Shown here piece by piece: positions 1-7,104 of a DNA stretch of 35,031 nt. The DNA is taken from contig CAZOIK010000042.1 in NCBI GenBank assembly GCA_964579765.1, positions 1-35,031 of the forward strand, given 5' to 3'. This stretch comes from DATNBT01 sp964579765 (GTDB lineage Bacteria > Acidobacteriota > Vicinamibacteria > Vicinamibacterales > CAVVIG01). The notes beneath the pieces are model-generated. The model was not told the DNA's origin and did not search any database. It saw only the letters and a list, made by a program, of their open reading frames with translations. Position 1 is the stretch's first letter; each line of letters starts with the position of its first letter. The position numbers were made by a program, and so were the translations under genes.

Positions 1-714
1 CTCGACGCGGGCGCGACGCGGGTGGGCGTCCACGCGGCCGGCGGCGCGCCGCCCGACCTCGCCGCGATGATCGACCACACGCTGCTCAGGCCCGACGCGA
101 CGCGCCAGCAGATCGAGACGCTCTGCCGCGAGGCCGCCCAGTTCAGGTTCGCCACCGTGTGCGTCAACCCGACCTGGGTGGCGACGTGCGCGCGGCTGCT
201 GCAGGGGAGCGGGGTGCTCGTGTGCTCGGTGGTCGGCTTTCCGCTCGGCGCGACGACGCCCGACGTCAAGGGCTATGAGACGCAGCGCGCGATCTTCGAC
301 GGCGCCCGCGAAATCGACATGGTGATCAACGTCGGCGCGCTGAAGTCGGGCGATCTGCGCGCCGTCGAGCTCGACATCGCGGCCGTCGTGTCGCCGTGCC
401 GCGCGTGCGGCGCGCTGAGCAAGGTGATCATCGAAGCGGCGCTGCTGACCGACGACGAGAAGATCACGGCGTGCACGCTCGCGAAGGCGGCCGGCGCCGA
501 CTACGTCAAGACCTCCACGGGCTTCGGGCCCGGCGGCGCGACGGTGGCGGACGTCGCGCTCATGCGGCGCGTCGTCGGCGCGGCGATGGGCGTGAAGGCG
601 GCCGGCGGCGTGCGCGATCTCGAGAGCGCGCGGGCGATGATCGCGGCCGGCGCGACGCGCGTGGGCGCGAGCGCGGGCGTGAAGATCGTACAGCAGGCCG
701 CGTCGCTGTCATAA
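1..714 (+). CDS. deoC: Deoxyribose-phosphate aldolase, 5' end cut by window edge
   Basis: This is a class I aldolase that splits 2-deoxyribose 5-phosphate into glyceraldehyde 3-phosphate and acetaldehyde in cytoplasmic deoxynucleoside breakdown. The DeoC fold is complete from the IDHTLL motif (near base 70) to the C-terminal GVKIVQQ phosphate-binding end. The Schiff-base lysine is in YVKTSTG (codon 508-510), the second active-site lysine is in GVKAAGG (595-597), and the catalytic aspartate is in EIDMVINVG (316-318). The frame is open from base 1 with no stop. The upstream residues (LDAGATRVGV) read as coding, so the true start probably lies outside the window. A GTG at 22 and an ATG at 67 are possible internal starts. 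Identity is secure; the start is not. Confidence 0.93.
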   Translation, partial: LDAGATRVGVHAAGGAPPDLAAMIDHTLLRPDATRQQIETLCREAAQFRFATVCVNPTWVATCARLLQGSGVLVCSVVGFPLGATTPDVKGYETQRAIFDGAREIDMVINVGALKSGDLRAVELDIAAVVSPCRACGALSKVIIEAALLTDDEKITACTLAKAAGADYVKTSTGFGPGGATVADVALMRRVVGAAMGVKAAGGVRDLESARAMIAAGATRVGASAGVKIVQQAASLS

Positions 715-768
715 ATGGAAGCTTATGGAGTAAATGCGGGAGAATAGCGGTCGTAGGTACAAGAGTTG

Positions 769-1914
769 ATGCGGACGAAGCTTGGAGCGGTCTGGCGCTA
801 CGTGCTGGCGCTGAGCTCCGTGGCCCTCGCCGTGGCGGTGCTCGAGCTGCTTGGCGTCGTGGTCAACGGTCCGATGGCCGCGCAGGTGCTGCTGCTCGTG
901 CTCATCATCGACGGCACGCTCTTCGGCGGCGGTCCCGCGATTGTCGCGTCGATTGCCGCGGTCGCCGGGTTCTCGCGCTACTTCGTCACGCCGACGGGCT
1001 TCTCGTTCGGCGATCGCGGCGACTGGGCGCAGCTGCTCTCCTTCATCATCCTCGCGGTCGTCGTCGGCGAACTGGCGTCGCGATCCGAGCGGCGCGCGCG
1101 CGAGGCGCAGCAGGGCCGGCAGGAGATCGCCCGGCTGTATCAGGAGCTCGAGGGCGCGTTCGATCGCGCGAGCGAAGCCGAGGCGCTGCAGCGCAACGAG
1201 CAGCTGAAGGCCGCGCTGCTCGACGCCCTGACGCACAACCTGCGGACGCCGCTCACCTCGATCAAGGCCTCGGTCACGGCGCTGCTCGCCGGCATCCCGG
1301 ACGGCCTGTCGCCCGAAGGACGGTTCGAGCTGCTGCAGGTGATCGACGAAGAGACGGACCGCCTGAATCGCTTCATCGAAGGGCTGTCGGCGACCGGCAG
1401 CGGCGCGCAGGCGCAGGCGCCTCGCCTGGTGCGCGCCGACGAGCTCGTTCGCCGCGGGCTCGCGCGCACCGAAATCCTGACGCGCGACTACGTCGTGCAG
1501 CCGGCGGTGCCGGCGTCGCTGCCGACGCTGTCTGCCGACGCCGCGTCCATCACCGAAGTGCTCTACATCCTGCTCGACAACGCGAGCAAGTATGCGCCGC
1601 CGCACACGACGATTCGCGTGGCGGCAGCGCTCGGCGCCGACGGCCAGGTGGAGTTCTCGGTGGCCGATCAGGGGCCGGGCATCCCGGCCGCGGCGCGCGG
1701 GCAGGTGTTCGATCGATTTTTCCGCGTGCCGGGCACGCAGTCGCACGATCCGCGGCGGAAGGGCATCGGGCTCGGCCTGTCGATCGCGCGGCGTCTGGTT
1801 GAAGCGCAGGGCGGCCGCATCTGGATCGACCCGGCGTCCGCCTCCGGCACCGTCATCCGGTTTACCGTTCCCACGGCAGAGTCTGGTTCACTGCAGATTG
1901 GAGTTGCCTCATGA
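769..1914 (+). CDS. Sensor histidine kinase with KdpD-like DUF4118 membrane domain
   Basis: This is an inner-membrane sensor kinase that should autophosphorylate on histidine and pass the phosphate to the regulator encoded next. Three or four hydrophobic stretches (residues about 5-103) resemble the DUF4118 membrane domain of KdpD. A charged helical linker follows (about 104-147), then the HisKA H-box HNLRTPLTS with phospho-acceptor H156. The ATPase domain has the N-box LLDNASKYAP (N271), G1 box DQGPGIP (from D300), F-box FDRFFR and G2 box GIGLGLSIA (about 332). At about 381 residues it lacks the long cytoplasmic KdpD and Usp input domains of full KdpD, so potassium sensing should not be assumed. 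ATG 769 is chosen; a TTG at 766 directly precedes it. The stop overlaps the next start (ATGA). Confidence 0.9.
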   Translation: MRTKLGAVWRYVLALSSVALAVAVLELLGVVVNGPMAAQVLLLVLIIDGTLFGGGPAIVASIAAVAGFSRYFVTPTGFSFGDRGDWAQLLSFIILAVVVGELASRSERRAREAQQGRQEIARLYQELEGAFDRASEAEALQRNEQLKAALLDALTHNLRTPLTSIKASVTALLAGIPDGLSPEGRFELLQVIDEETDRLNRFIEGLSATGSGAQAQAPRLVRADELVRRGLARTEILTRDYVVQPAVPASLPTLSADAASITEVLYILLDNASKYAPPHTTIRVAAALGADGQVEFSVADQGPGIPAAARGQVFDRFFRVPGTQSHDPRRKGIGLGLSIARRLVEAQGGRIWIDPASASGTVIRFTVPTAESGSLQIGVAS

Positions 1915-2618
1915 CATCCGCGCCCGCCACCTCCGAGAAATCCCGCGTCCTGGTCGTGGACGACGAGCCGCAAATCACGCGCGTGCTGAGAACCGTCCTC
2001 AGCAGCCAGGGGTATCAGGTGCGGACCGCGGCGGAAGGCGAGTCGGCGCTCGCGAACTTCACGGAATGGCGGCCCGAGCTGGTCATCACCGATCTCTACA
2101 TGCCGCACATGGACGGCATCGAGCTCACGCGGCGCATCCGCGCGCAGTCCAACGTGCCGATCATCGTGCTGTCGGTGAAGGGCGAGGAGCAGACGAAGGT
2201 CGAGGCGCTCGACTCGGGCGCCGACGACTACGTCACCAAGCCGTTCGGCACGGACGAGCTGCTCGCGCGCGTGCGCGCGACGCTGCGCCGGTCGGGCGCG
2301 GACGGCGATCTCGCCTCGTTCGACGTCGGCGACTTCCGCGTGGACATCGAGGCGCGCCGCGTGCACGTCCGCGGCAACGAAGTGCGGTTGACGCCCAAGG
2401 AATTCGAGCTGTTCGTCTACATGGCGCGGCATCCGAACCGCGTGCTCGGCCATCGCACGCTGCTCGAGGCGGTGTGGGGCGAGGCGTCGCAGGAACAGCC
2501 CGAGTACCTGCGCGTGTTCATGGGCCAGCTGCGCAAGAAGCTCGAGCCCGATCCCTCCAATCCGCGGTACCTCGTGACCGAACCGTGGGTCGGGTATAAG
2601 TTCAGCCCGCAGGGCTGA
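1911..2618 (+). CDS. OmpR/KdpE-like response regulator
   Basis: This is a cytoplasmic DNA-binding regulator of 235 residues and the partner of the preceding kinase. The receiver domain (about 11-125) has the acidic pair D17/D18, phospho-acceptor D61 in ITDLYMP, S88 at the switch position and K110 in the TKPF motif. A winged-helix effector domain follows (about 135-232), with LTPKEFELF and the terminal VTEPWVGYKF typical of the OmpR/PhoB class. The start ATG overlaps the kinase stop by four bases, which implies translational coupling. A GGAG at 1900-1903 gives a seven-base spacing. No kdpFABC or other obvious target operon is in the window, so its regulon is unknown. Confidence 0.93.
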   Translation: MTSAPATSEKSRVLVVDDEPQITRVLRTVLSSQGYQVRTAAEGESALANFTEWRPELVITDLYMPHMDGIELTRRIRAQSNVPIIVLSVKGEEQTKVEALDSGADDYVTKPFGTDELLARVRATLRRSGADGDLASFDVGDFRVDIEARRVHVRGNEVRLTPKEFELFVYMARHPNRVLGHRTLLEAVWGEASQEQPEYLRVFMGQLRKKLEPDPSNPRYLVTEPWVGYKFSPQG

Positions 2619-2657
2619 GCGGCCGCGGTCGTCGCGCGCGGTATTCAGGTTGCTTCG

Positions 2658-2675
2658 GACACCTCCGGAGGTGTC
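2658..2675. terminator. 18-bp perfect palindrome, terminator-like, contains an SD sequence
   Basis: GACACCTCC is followed directly by its reverse complement GGAGGTGTC. It lies 40 bases after the response-regulator stop, so it could end the two-component transcript, although only a weak TCTT run follows. Its right arm holds GGAGGT, the ideal Shine-Dalgarno sequence for the GTG at 2678. It may therefore be a ribosome-binding-site hairpin or a protein-binding operator instead. Confidence 0.5.
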
Positions 2676-2677
2676 TT

Positions 2678-2893
2678 GTGCGTGACGACGACCTCGACGG
2701 CATCGACGCGACGATCGTCCCGCTGCCGGGTGACGAGCCCGACGAAGAGCGCGAGCGCATTCGTGCATCCAACGACCACGATCAGGAACTCGAGCGCGAA
2801 GGCAAGGTCGCGCCACACAACGCCGGCTACGACCGGGCGGCCGACGGCCGCCCGCGGCGTGTCCGGCCTCCGCACGTCTCCGAAGAACGGTAG
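2678..2893 (+). CDS. Small, highly charged hypothetical protein (71 aa)
   Basis: The function is not recognised. The product is 71 residues, hydrophilic and rich in Asp, Glu and Arg, with no signal peptide or membrane segment. It has an acidic N-terminus (MRDDDLDGID), a charged central helix-like part (DEERERIRASNDHDQELERE) and a basic tail. GTG 2678 is preceded at seven bases by a perfect GGAGGT, which is strong evidence for translation. The composition looks like a real cytoplasmic protein rather than a GC-driven chance frame. A 100-codon open frame on the opposite strand over the same bases has no comparable start signal. A stem-loop follows the stop by 26 bases. Conservation of the NDHDQELEREG and HNAGYDRAADG stretches in related genomes would settle it. 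Confidence 0.6.
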   Translation: MRDDDLDGIDATIVPLPGDEPDEERERIRASNDHDQELEREGKVAPHNAGYDRAADGRPRRVRPPHVSEER

Positions 2894-2918
2894 CCCGTCT
2901 CCCGCCTGCCAGTGAAAT

Positions 2919-2945
2919 GCGGACTGCGCCGTAGGCGCAGCCCGC
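2919..2945 (+). terminator. Stem-loop after the small charged gene
   Basis: CTGCGCC and GGCGCAG form a perfect 7-bp stem around a GTA loop (2924-2940). It extends by four more pairs (GCGG/CCGC) across one mismatch. It lies 26 bases after the stop at 2893. No U-run follows, so it may be a weak or Rho-assisted terminator. Confidence 0.4.
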
Positions 2946-3024
2946 ACACGGCATCCTCATTCAGCGCAGTCAAGCTCTTGTATCAACTAGGACACTATGG
3001 GACTGTGTGTTCGCAGTAGAGCTA

Positions 3025-3053
3025 TTTACTTGTGCAGTTAAGTACCCTAGAAT
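3025..3053 (+). promoter_or_regulatory. Candidate sigma70-type promoter
   Basis: TTTACT (3025-3030, four of six matches) and TAGAAT (3048-3053, five of six) are separated by exactly 17 bases, in a locally AT-rich stretch. Transcription would start near 3060, about ten bases before the ATG at 3070. The -10 is identical to that of the promoter at 17533. Confidence 0.45.
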
Positions 3054-3069
3054 GCATTAGCGGCTCGTT

Positions 3070-6000
3070 ATGATCCTTCGTCGGCGGTCCCATCGCAGCG
3101 CTTCAAAATATCAGACGGATTCCTACAGCACCGCGGCATCATCGTCTTTACTAAGCACCATTCGCCGCGTCGTCGTGCTTACGGTTCTGTTCGTCGCGGC
3201 CGCGGCACACGGCGCGTTCAGCCAGACGACGAATCTCGGCCTCTTCCCGCTCCACGTCTTCGATCCTGCAACCGAAAGCGGCTGGCCGGTCGCCGGCCTC
3301 GTGCAGGGCAGCGACGGGTACTTCTACGGCACCACGTCCGGAGAAGCGGGCGATCAGAACGGCTCCGTGTTCAGAATCAACGCGACCGGCACGGAGTTCA
3401 CCGTGCTGCACGTCTTCAACGGGACGACCGACGGCGGCCTGCCGACATCCGGGCTCGTCGAAGACCGCAACAACCCGGGCCTCTTCTTCGGCACCACGAC
3501 GTGCGGCGGCGGCTCCACTGATTGCTGGGGCGACAGCGTCGGCACCGGCACGATCTACAGCGTTGACACGCGCGGCGGGCTGAACGCATTCGCGACGGAG
3601 CATGTGTTTGCGGGCGGAGCCGAAGGGACGAGCCCGTACGCGGGGCTCGTGCAAGCCAGCGACGGCAACTTCTATGGCACGACCTGGTGCGACGGGAGCG
3701 CCACCACACAGTGCCTGGCCTGGGTCCTCGGCGACGACGCGCTGGATCCCGGCGCGGGCACGATCTTCCGGTGGAGCCGTGCGGGTGGACTCGTGCCGCT
3801 GCACGCGTTCAACGGCGCCGGGAACGGCGGCCAGCCGCTGACCAATCTGATCCAGGGCCGCGACGGCAACCTCTACGGGGTGACACCGTCCGCCGGCGCC
3901 AATGGCGTGGGCACGCTGTTCAGAATCCAGACGACCGGCGCCGGTTTCACCGTCCTCCACTCCTTCACCGGCGCCGACGGTGCAGAAGCATCGGGCGCGT
4001 TGGTCGAAGACGCGAACACGCAGGGGCTCTTCTACGGCACGACGGAGTTCGGCGGCGCGCACGGCTTCGGCACCGTGTTCGAATTCAACGCGTCGTCCCG
4101 CGTGTTGACGAAGCTCCACGACTTCACCGGCCTCGATGACGGCGGCAATCCGTACGCGGGGCTCGCGATCGGGCGCGGCGGCCTGATCTATGGCACCTCG
4201 TTCTATCCGTCCACGTACTTCACGCGCACGACCGGCACCGTCTTTCGGCTGGATCCCAAATCGCTCGCGTTCTCGACCGTGTACACGTTCGTCGGCGACA
4301 TCGACGGGCAGAACCCGGCCGGCCAGCTCGTACAGGTGAACGACTCGCTTGCGCCCGGGTTCACGGGCAGTCTGTTCGGCACCACGATGCTCGGTCCGGT
4401 GACGCTCGCCGCCGACAACTCCATCGCCGACTACGGGTCCGGCGCGGTCTTCCGGTTCACGCCGCCGCCGGCGCTCGCATGTCCCGCCTCGGTCGTGACG
4501 ACCGCGACGAGCCTGGCTGGCGCGCCGGTGACGCTCGACAGCACGCTGTTCGATCCGGCGAACACGGCGACGACGGTGACGTGGAAGGTCGATGGGAGTC
4601 CGGTCCAGACCGACCCGGTTCCCCCCGCGGCCAGTTCGTCCTCCTCGACCGCGACGCCACTGCAGTTCGTGCACACGTACGCGGCTGACCCGGTCGGCGT
4701 GCACACCGTCCTCATCTCGTCGATCGACAGCTTGAACCTGACCGCGTCGTGCACGCTCACGGTCGAGATCGACAAGCGATCGCAGACGATCTCGTTCCCG
4801 CCGATCGCGGATCCCACCTTCGGCGCTGCGCCGATCGCGCTGTCGGGAACCGCCACGTCCGGCGATCCGGTGAGCTTCCAGGTCGTGTCCGGGCCGGGCA
4901 TGCTCTCGGGCAACATGCTGACGCTGACGGGCGCCGGCACGATCGTGGTGAGCGCAACGCAGGCTGGCGACGCGGAGTATCTGGCGGCGCCGCCCGTCCA
5001 GCAGACGGTGACGGTGCAGAAAGCGGCCTCAACGGTCACGATCACGGGAGCCGGCACGTTCACCTACAGCGGACAGCCGCACGCCGTCGTCGCCACGGCG
5101 ACAGGTGTGGCGGGAGCGCCGTTGACGCCGGTGTCCGTCACCTACAACGGATCGACGCAGACGCCGGTCGCTGCGGGTACGTACGCGGTGGTCGCCACGT
5201 TCGCCGGCGATGCGAACTACCTTTCGTCGAGCGCCAAGGCGACGGTCACGATCAACCGGGCGCCGCTGACGATCGCGGCGCTTCCCGCGCTGCGCACCTA
5301 CGGCCAGCCCAACCCGCCGTTTGCGGCCTCATACAGCGGCTTCGTCAACGGCGAGGGGGCCTCCGTGCTGAGCGGCGCGCTGTCGTTCACGACGTCGGCC
5401 ACGATCTCGAGCCCGCCAGGGGCATATCCAGTGACGCCGGGCGGCGTGAGCTCGCCGAACTACACGATCACGTTCGTCCCCGGCATCCTGACGGTCCTCG
5501 ACGTCCCGCCGGTCGCGGTCAACGACACGGCGACGACGTACGTCGCGACGCCGGTCGCGATTCCGGTGCTGGCCAACGACACGGGCATCGGCACGTTGAC
5601 GATTGGCGCGGTCTCGACGCCCGGCCGCGGGACCGCGGTGATTTCGGGCCAGTCGATCGTCTACACGGCCTCGGGCAGCACACCGGGGACGGACTCGTTC
5701 ACCTACACGGTGACCGACGGGTTCGGCGGAGCCGCCACGGCCACCGTGACCGTCACGATCAACAACGGCAATCCGCTCGGACACTTCGTCGTCTTCAGCA
5801 ACGACTTCACCTGGCTGCGCGCGCGGACGGTCGTGACCGCGGGCGACGTCGGCGCCAACGCGCGTCGCAGTCACGACCGTCGCCGCCACGAGGACGAGGA
5901 CGACGGCGACGCCGACGACATCACCGTCCGGCTGGACGAGGGCGTCGTCATGCAGCAGGCGTCGTCGCGCGTGGTCGGCGATACGGTCGCGCTCGGCCCG

Positions 6001-6633
6001 CATTCCTCGGTCTACGGGCTGATCGACAACTTCCTGATCAACTACCGTGGGACCGTGCTCGGATCGACCGTCAGCCCGATGGCGGTGCCGTTCATGAGCC
6101 TGCCGGTGCCGCTGGCGGTGGCGCCGGGCCGGCAGGACGTCAACGTCACCCGCAACCGGAGCCTCACGCTCGCCGCCGGCAATTACGGCCGGGTGCACGT
6201 GACGAACGGCGCGACGCTGACCTTGACCGGCGGGCTCTATCAGATCGCGTCGCTCGACGTCGATCAGATGGCGACGGTGATTTTCCACGGCGCCGTTGAC
6301 CTGCGCATCGACGGCACGCTCGACGCCGACGCGGCCGCCCGGCTCATCGTGGATCCGTCCGTGGCGGGGCTGCGCGCGTCGCAGGTGCTCATCTCCGTGC
6401 TGAACGGTGACGACGACCGGTGCCACAACCGGCAGACCGACGCCTTCGACAACGATTTCGGGGGACCGGCGGCGGTCAACATCGGCGAACGCGCGGTCGT
6501 GCAGGCGAATATCTACGCGCCGAACGGCACGTTGTGGCTCAAGTCGCGCGTGCAGGCGACGGGCGCCTTCGTCGCCGGGCGCGTTCGCGTGGGCTCAGGG
6601 GTGACCCTGACGCTCGACAGCGCGTTCAACTAG
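3070..6633 (+). CDS. Large secreted GloVer-repeat, Ig/MBG-domain protein
   Basis: This is a 1187-residue surface or extracellular protein of unknown function. After a long N-terminal leader, a hydrophobic segment (about 33-48) with an AHGAFSQ site suggests Sec export. Residues about 58-465 carry seven GloVer-type (TIGR03803-like) repeats, each marked by a YGTT/FGTT core. Next come PKD/Ig-like domains (about 470-650), two MBG-like domains (about 653-813, with the YGQPNPPF signature), and a cadherin-like Ig domain with AVNDTATT (about 815-898). The C-terminal region (about 900-1187) is beta-rich with regular NGATLTL-type turns, resembling bactofilin-like or ice-binding-adhesin domains. An acidic/basic insert (RRSHDRRRHEDEDDGDADD, about 930-950) interrupts that region. 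No Shine-Dalgarno sequence is evident before ATG 3070, so the start is moderately sure. Confidence 0.85.
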   Translation: MILRRRSHRSASKYQTDSYSTAASSSLLSTIRRVVVLTVLFVAAAAHGAFSQTTNLGLFPLHVFDPATESGWPVAGLVQGSDGYFYGTTSGEAGDQNGSVFRINATGTEFTVLHVFNGTTDGGLPTSGLVEDRNNPGLFFGTTTCGGGSTDCWGDSVGTGTIYSVDTRGGLNAFATEHVFAGGAEGTSPYAGLVQASDGNFYGTTWCDGSATTQCLAWVLGDDALDPGAGTIFRWSRAGGLVPLHAFNGAGNGGQPLTNLIQGRDGNLYGVTPSAGANGVGTLFRIQTTGAGFTVLHSFTGADGAEASGALVEDANTQGLFYGTTEFGGAHGFGTVFEFNASSRVLTKLHDFTGLDDGGNPYAGLAIGRGGLIYGTSFYPSTYFTRTTGTVFRLDPKSLAFSTVYTFVGDIDGQNPAGQLVQVNDSLAPGFTGSLFGTTMLGPVTLAADNSIADYGSGAVFRFTPPPALACPASVVTTATSLAGAPVTLDSTLFDPANTATTVTWKVDGSPVQTDPVPPAASSSSSTATPLQFVHTYAADPVGVHTVLISSIDSLNLTASCTLTVEIDKRSQTISFPPIADPTFGAAPIALSGTATSGDPVSFQVVSGPGMLSGNMLTLTGAGTIVVSATQAGDAEYLAAPPVQQTVTVQKAASTVTITGAGTFTYSGQPHAVVATATGVAGAPLTPVSVTYNGSTQTPVAAGTYAVVATFAGDANYLSSSAKATVTINRAPLTIAALPALRTYGQPNPPFAASYSGFVNGEGASVLSGALSFTTSATISSPPGAYPVTPGGVSSPNYTITFVPGILTVLDVPPVAVNDTATTYVATPVAIPVLANDTGIGTLTIGAVSTPGRGTAVISGQSIVYTASGSTPGTDSFTYTVTDGFGGAATATVTVTINNGNPLGHFVVFSNDFTWLRARTVVTAGDVGANARRSHDRRRHEDEDDGDADDITVRLDEGVVMQQASSRVVGDTVALGPHSSVYGLIDNFLINYRGTVLGSTVSPMAVPFMSLPVPLAVAPGRQDVNVTRNRSLTLAAGNYGRVHVTNGATLTLTGGLYQIASLDVDQMATVIFHGAVDLRIDGTLDADAAARLIVDPSVAGLRASQVLISVLNGDDDRCHNRQTDAFDNDFGGPAAVNIGERAVVQANIYAPNGTLWLKSRVQATGAFVAGRVRVGSGVTLTLDSAFN

Positions 6634-6648
6634 AACGTTGTGGCGGCG

Positions 6649-6666
6649 CCCGCTGACGTCAGCGGG
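6649..6666. terminator. 18-bp perfect palindrome between convergent genes
   Basis: CCCGCTGAC is followed by its reverse complement GTCAGCGGG, and wobble pairs could lengthen the stem in RNA. It begins 15 bases after the stop of the large secreted protein and covers the stop codon of the small minus-strand gene, a position suited to a bidirectional terminator. There is no U-run on either side. Confidence 0.45.
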
Positions 6667-6796
6667 TGTCGGCGACGTGCTCTGCCCGCCACTGGGCGCT
6701 CACCGATCCCAGGTCAACCACGCGGCGTCTCCGGACCATCCCAGCCAGCGCCGCCACAGCTGCGAGCGCGAGGAATCCGACCTGGAGCCATGTCAT
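6659..6796 (-). CDS. Small single-span membrane protein (45 aa)
   Basis: The function is not recognised. The minus strand from ATG 6796 encodes 45 residues: a hydrophobic segment of about 20 residues (starting MTWLQVGFLALAAVAALAG), a stop-transfer RRRR cluster at 22-25, and a polar tail containing SVSAQWRAEH. A GGAG lies seven bases upstream of the ATG, which is good spacing. One membrane span followed by a basic patch predicts an inner-membrane protein with its N-terminus outside. The gene is convergent with the large secreted protein, and its stop codon sits within the palindrome at 6649-6666. It is short enough to be missed by gene finders. The case rests on the combination of SD, ATG, membrane span and positive cluster. 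Confidence 0.55.
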   Translation of the reverse strand: MTWLQVGFLALAAVAALAGMVRRRRVVDLGSVSAQWRAEHVADTR

Positions 6797-7050
6797 GACA
6801 GCACTCCGCCTTGCGAATGAACTCTGCAGGTGAACAGGCCTGCCGCATCAAGCAACGGCGATGCCGTGGATTTCTCAGCGAATTCAGAGGCGTTGTGGCC
6901 ACGTGGACTCACAACATGTGGTGATCGATGCTCATCAGGCGTCGTCGATTGCCTGTCGGTCGATTGACCACGTCCGCCCGATCCCGTACGGAAATCCGGA
7001 TCGCGACCGGTCGCATAGCAAAACAGCATGCAGCGCGCGCTGACGTTGTG
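6797..7050. other. Intergenic stretch without a recognised gene
   Basis: The bases between the small membrane-protein gene and the promoter region of TonB receptor 1 hold several short open frames, none with a convincing start or composition. They are less GC-rich than the surroundings and probably hold control regions for the two divergent genes. I see no RNA gene. Confidence 0.4.
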
Positions 7051-7079
7051 TTGACGCGTACGGAGGCGCCTACTAGCGT
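7051..7079 (+). promoter_or_regulatory. Candidate promoter for TonB receptor 1
   Basis: TTGACG (7051-7056, five of six matches) lies 17 bases from a weak -10, TAGCGT (7074-7079, three of six). If used, the transcript would begin near 7086, almost at the hairpin that precedes the start codon. Confidence 0.35.
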
Positions 7080-7084
7080 GATCG

Positions 7085-7104
7085 GCTGACCAAAGGAGGT
7101 CAGC
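7085..7104 (+). promoter_or_regulatory. Hairpin carrying the SD, ending at the GTG start
   Basis: GCTGACC (7085-7091) and GGTCAGC (7098-7104) form a perfect 7-bp stem around the loop AAAGGA. The Shine-Dalgarno run AAAGGAGGT (7092-7100) spans the loop and the right arm, and the stem ends at the base before GTG 7105. It may tune translation initiation or mRNA stability. Confidence 0.5.

Noticed and set aside
709..1746. 345-codon minus-strand frame over the histidine kinase
   Set aside because: It is a shadow of the kinase gene, which has all its expected motifs on the plus strand.
2645..2947. 100-codon minus-strand frame with a hydrophobic stretch
   Set aside because: It overlaps the small charged gene that has a perfect SD on the other strand. 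No SD is seen for this frame, although a membrane peptide cannot be fully excluded.
6638..6820. 60-codon plus-strand frame after the GloVer gene
   Set aside because: It has no SD and a random composition, and it overlaps the better supported minus-strand membrane-protein gene.
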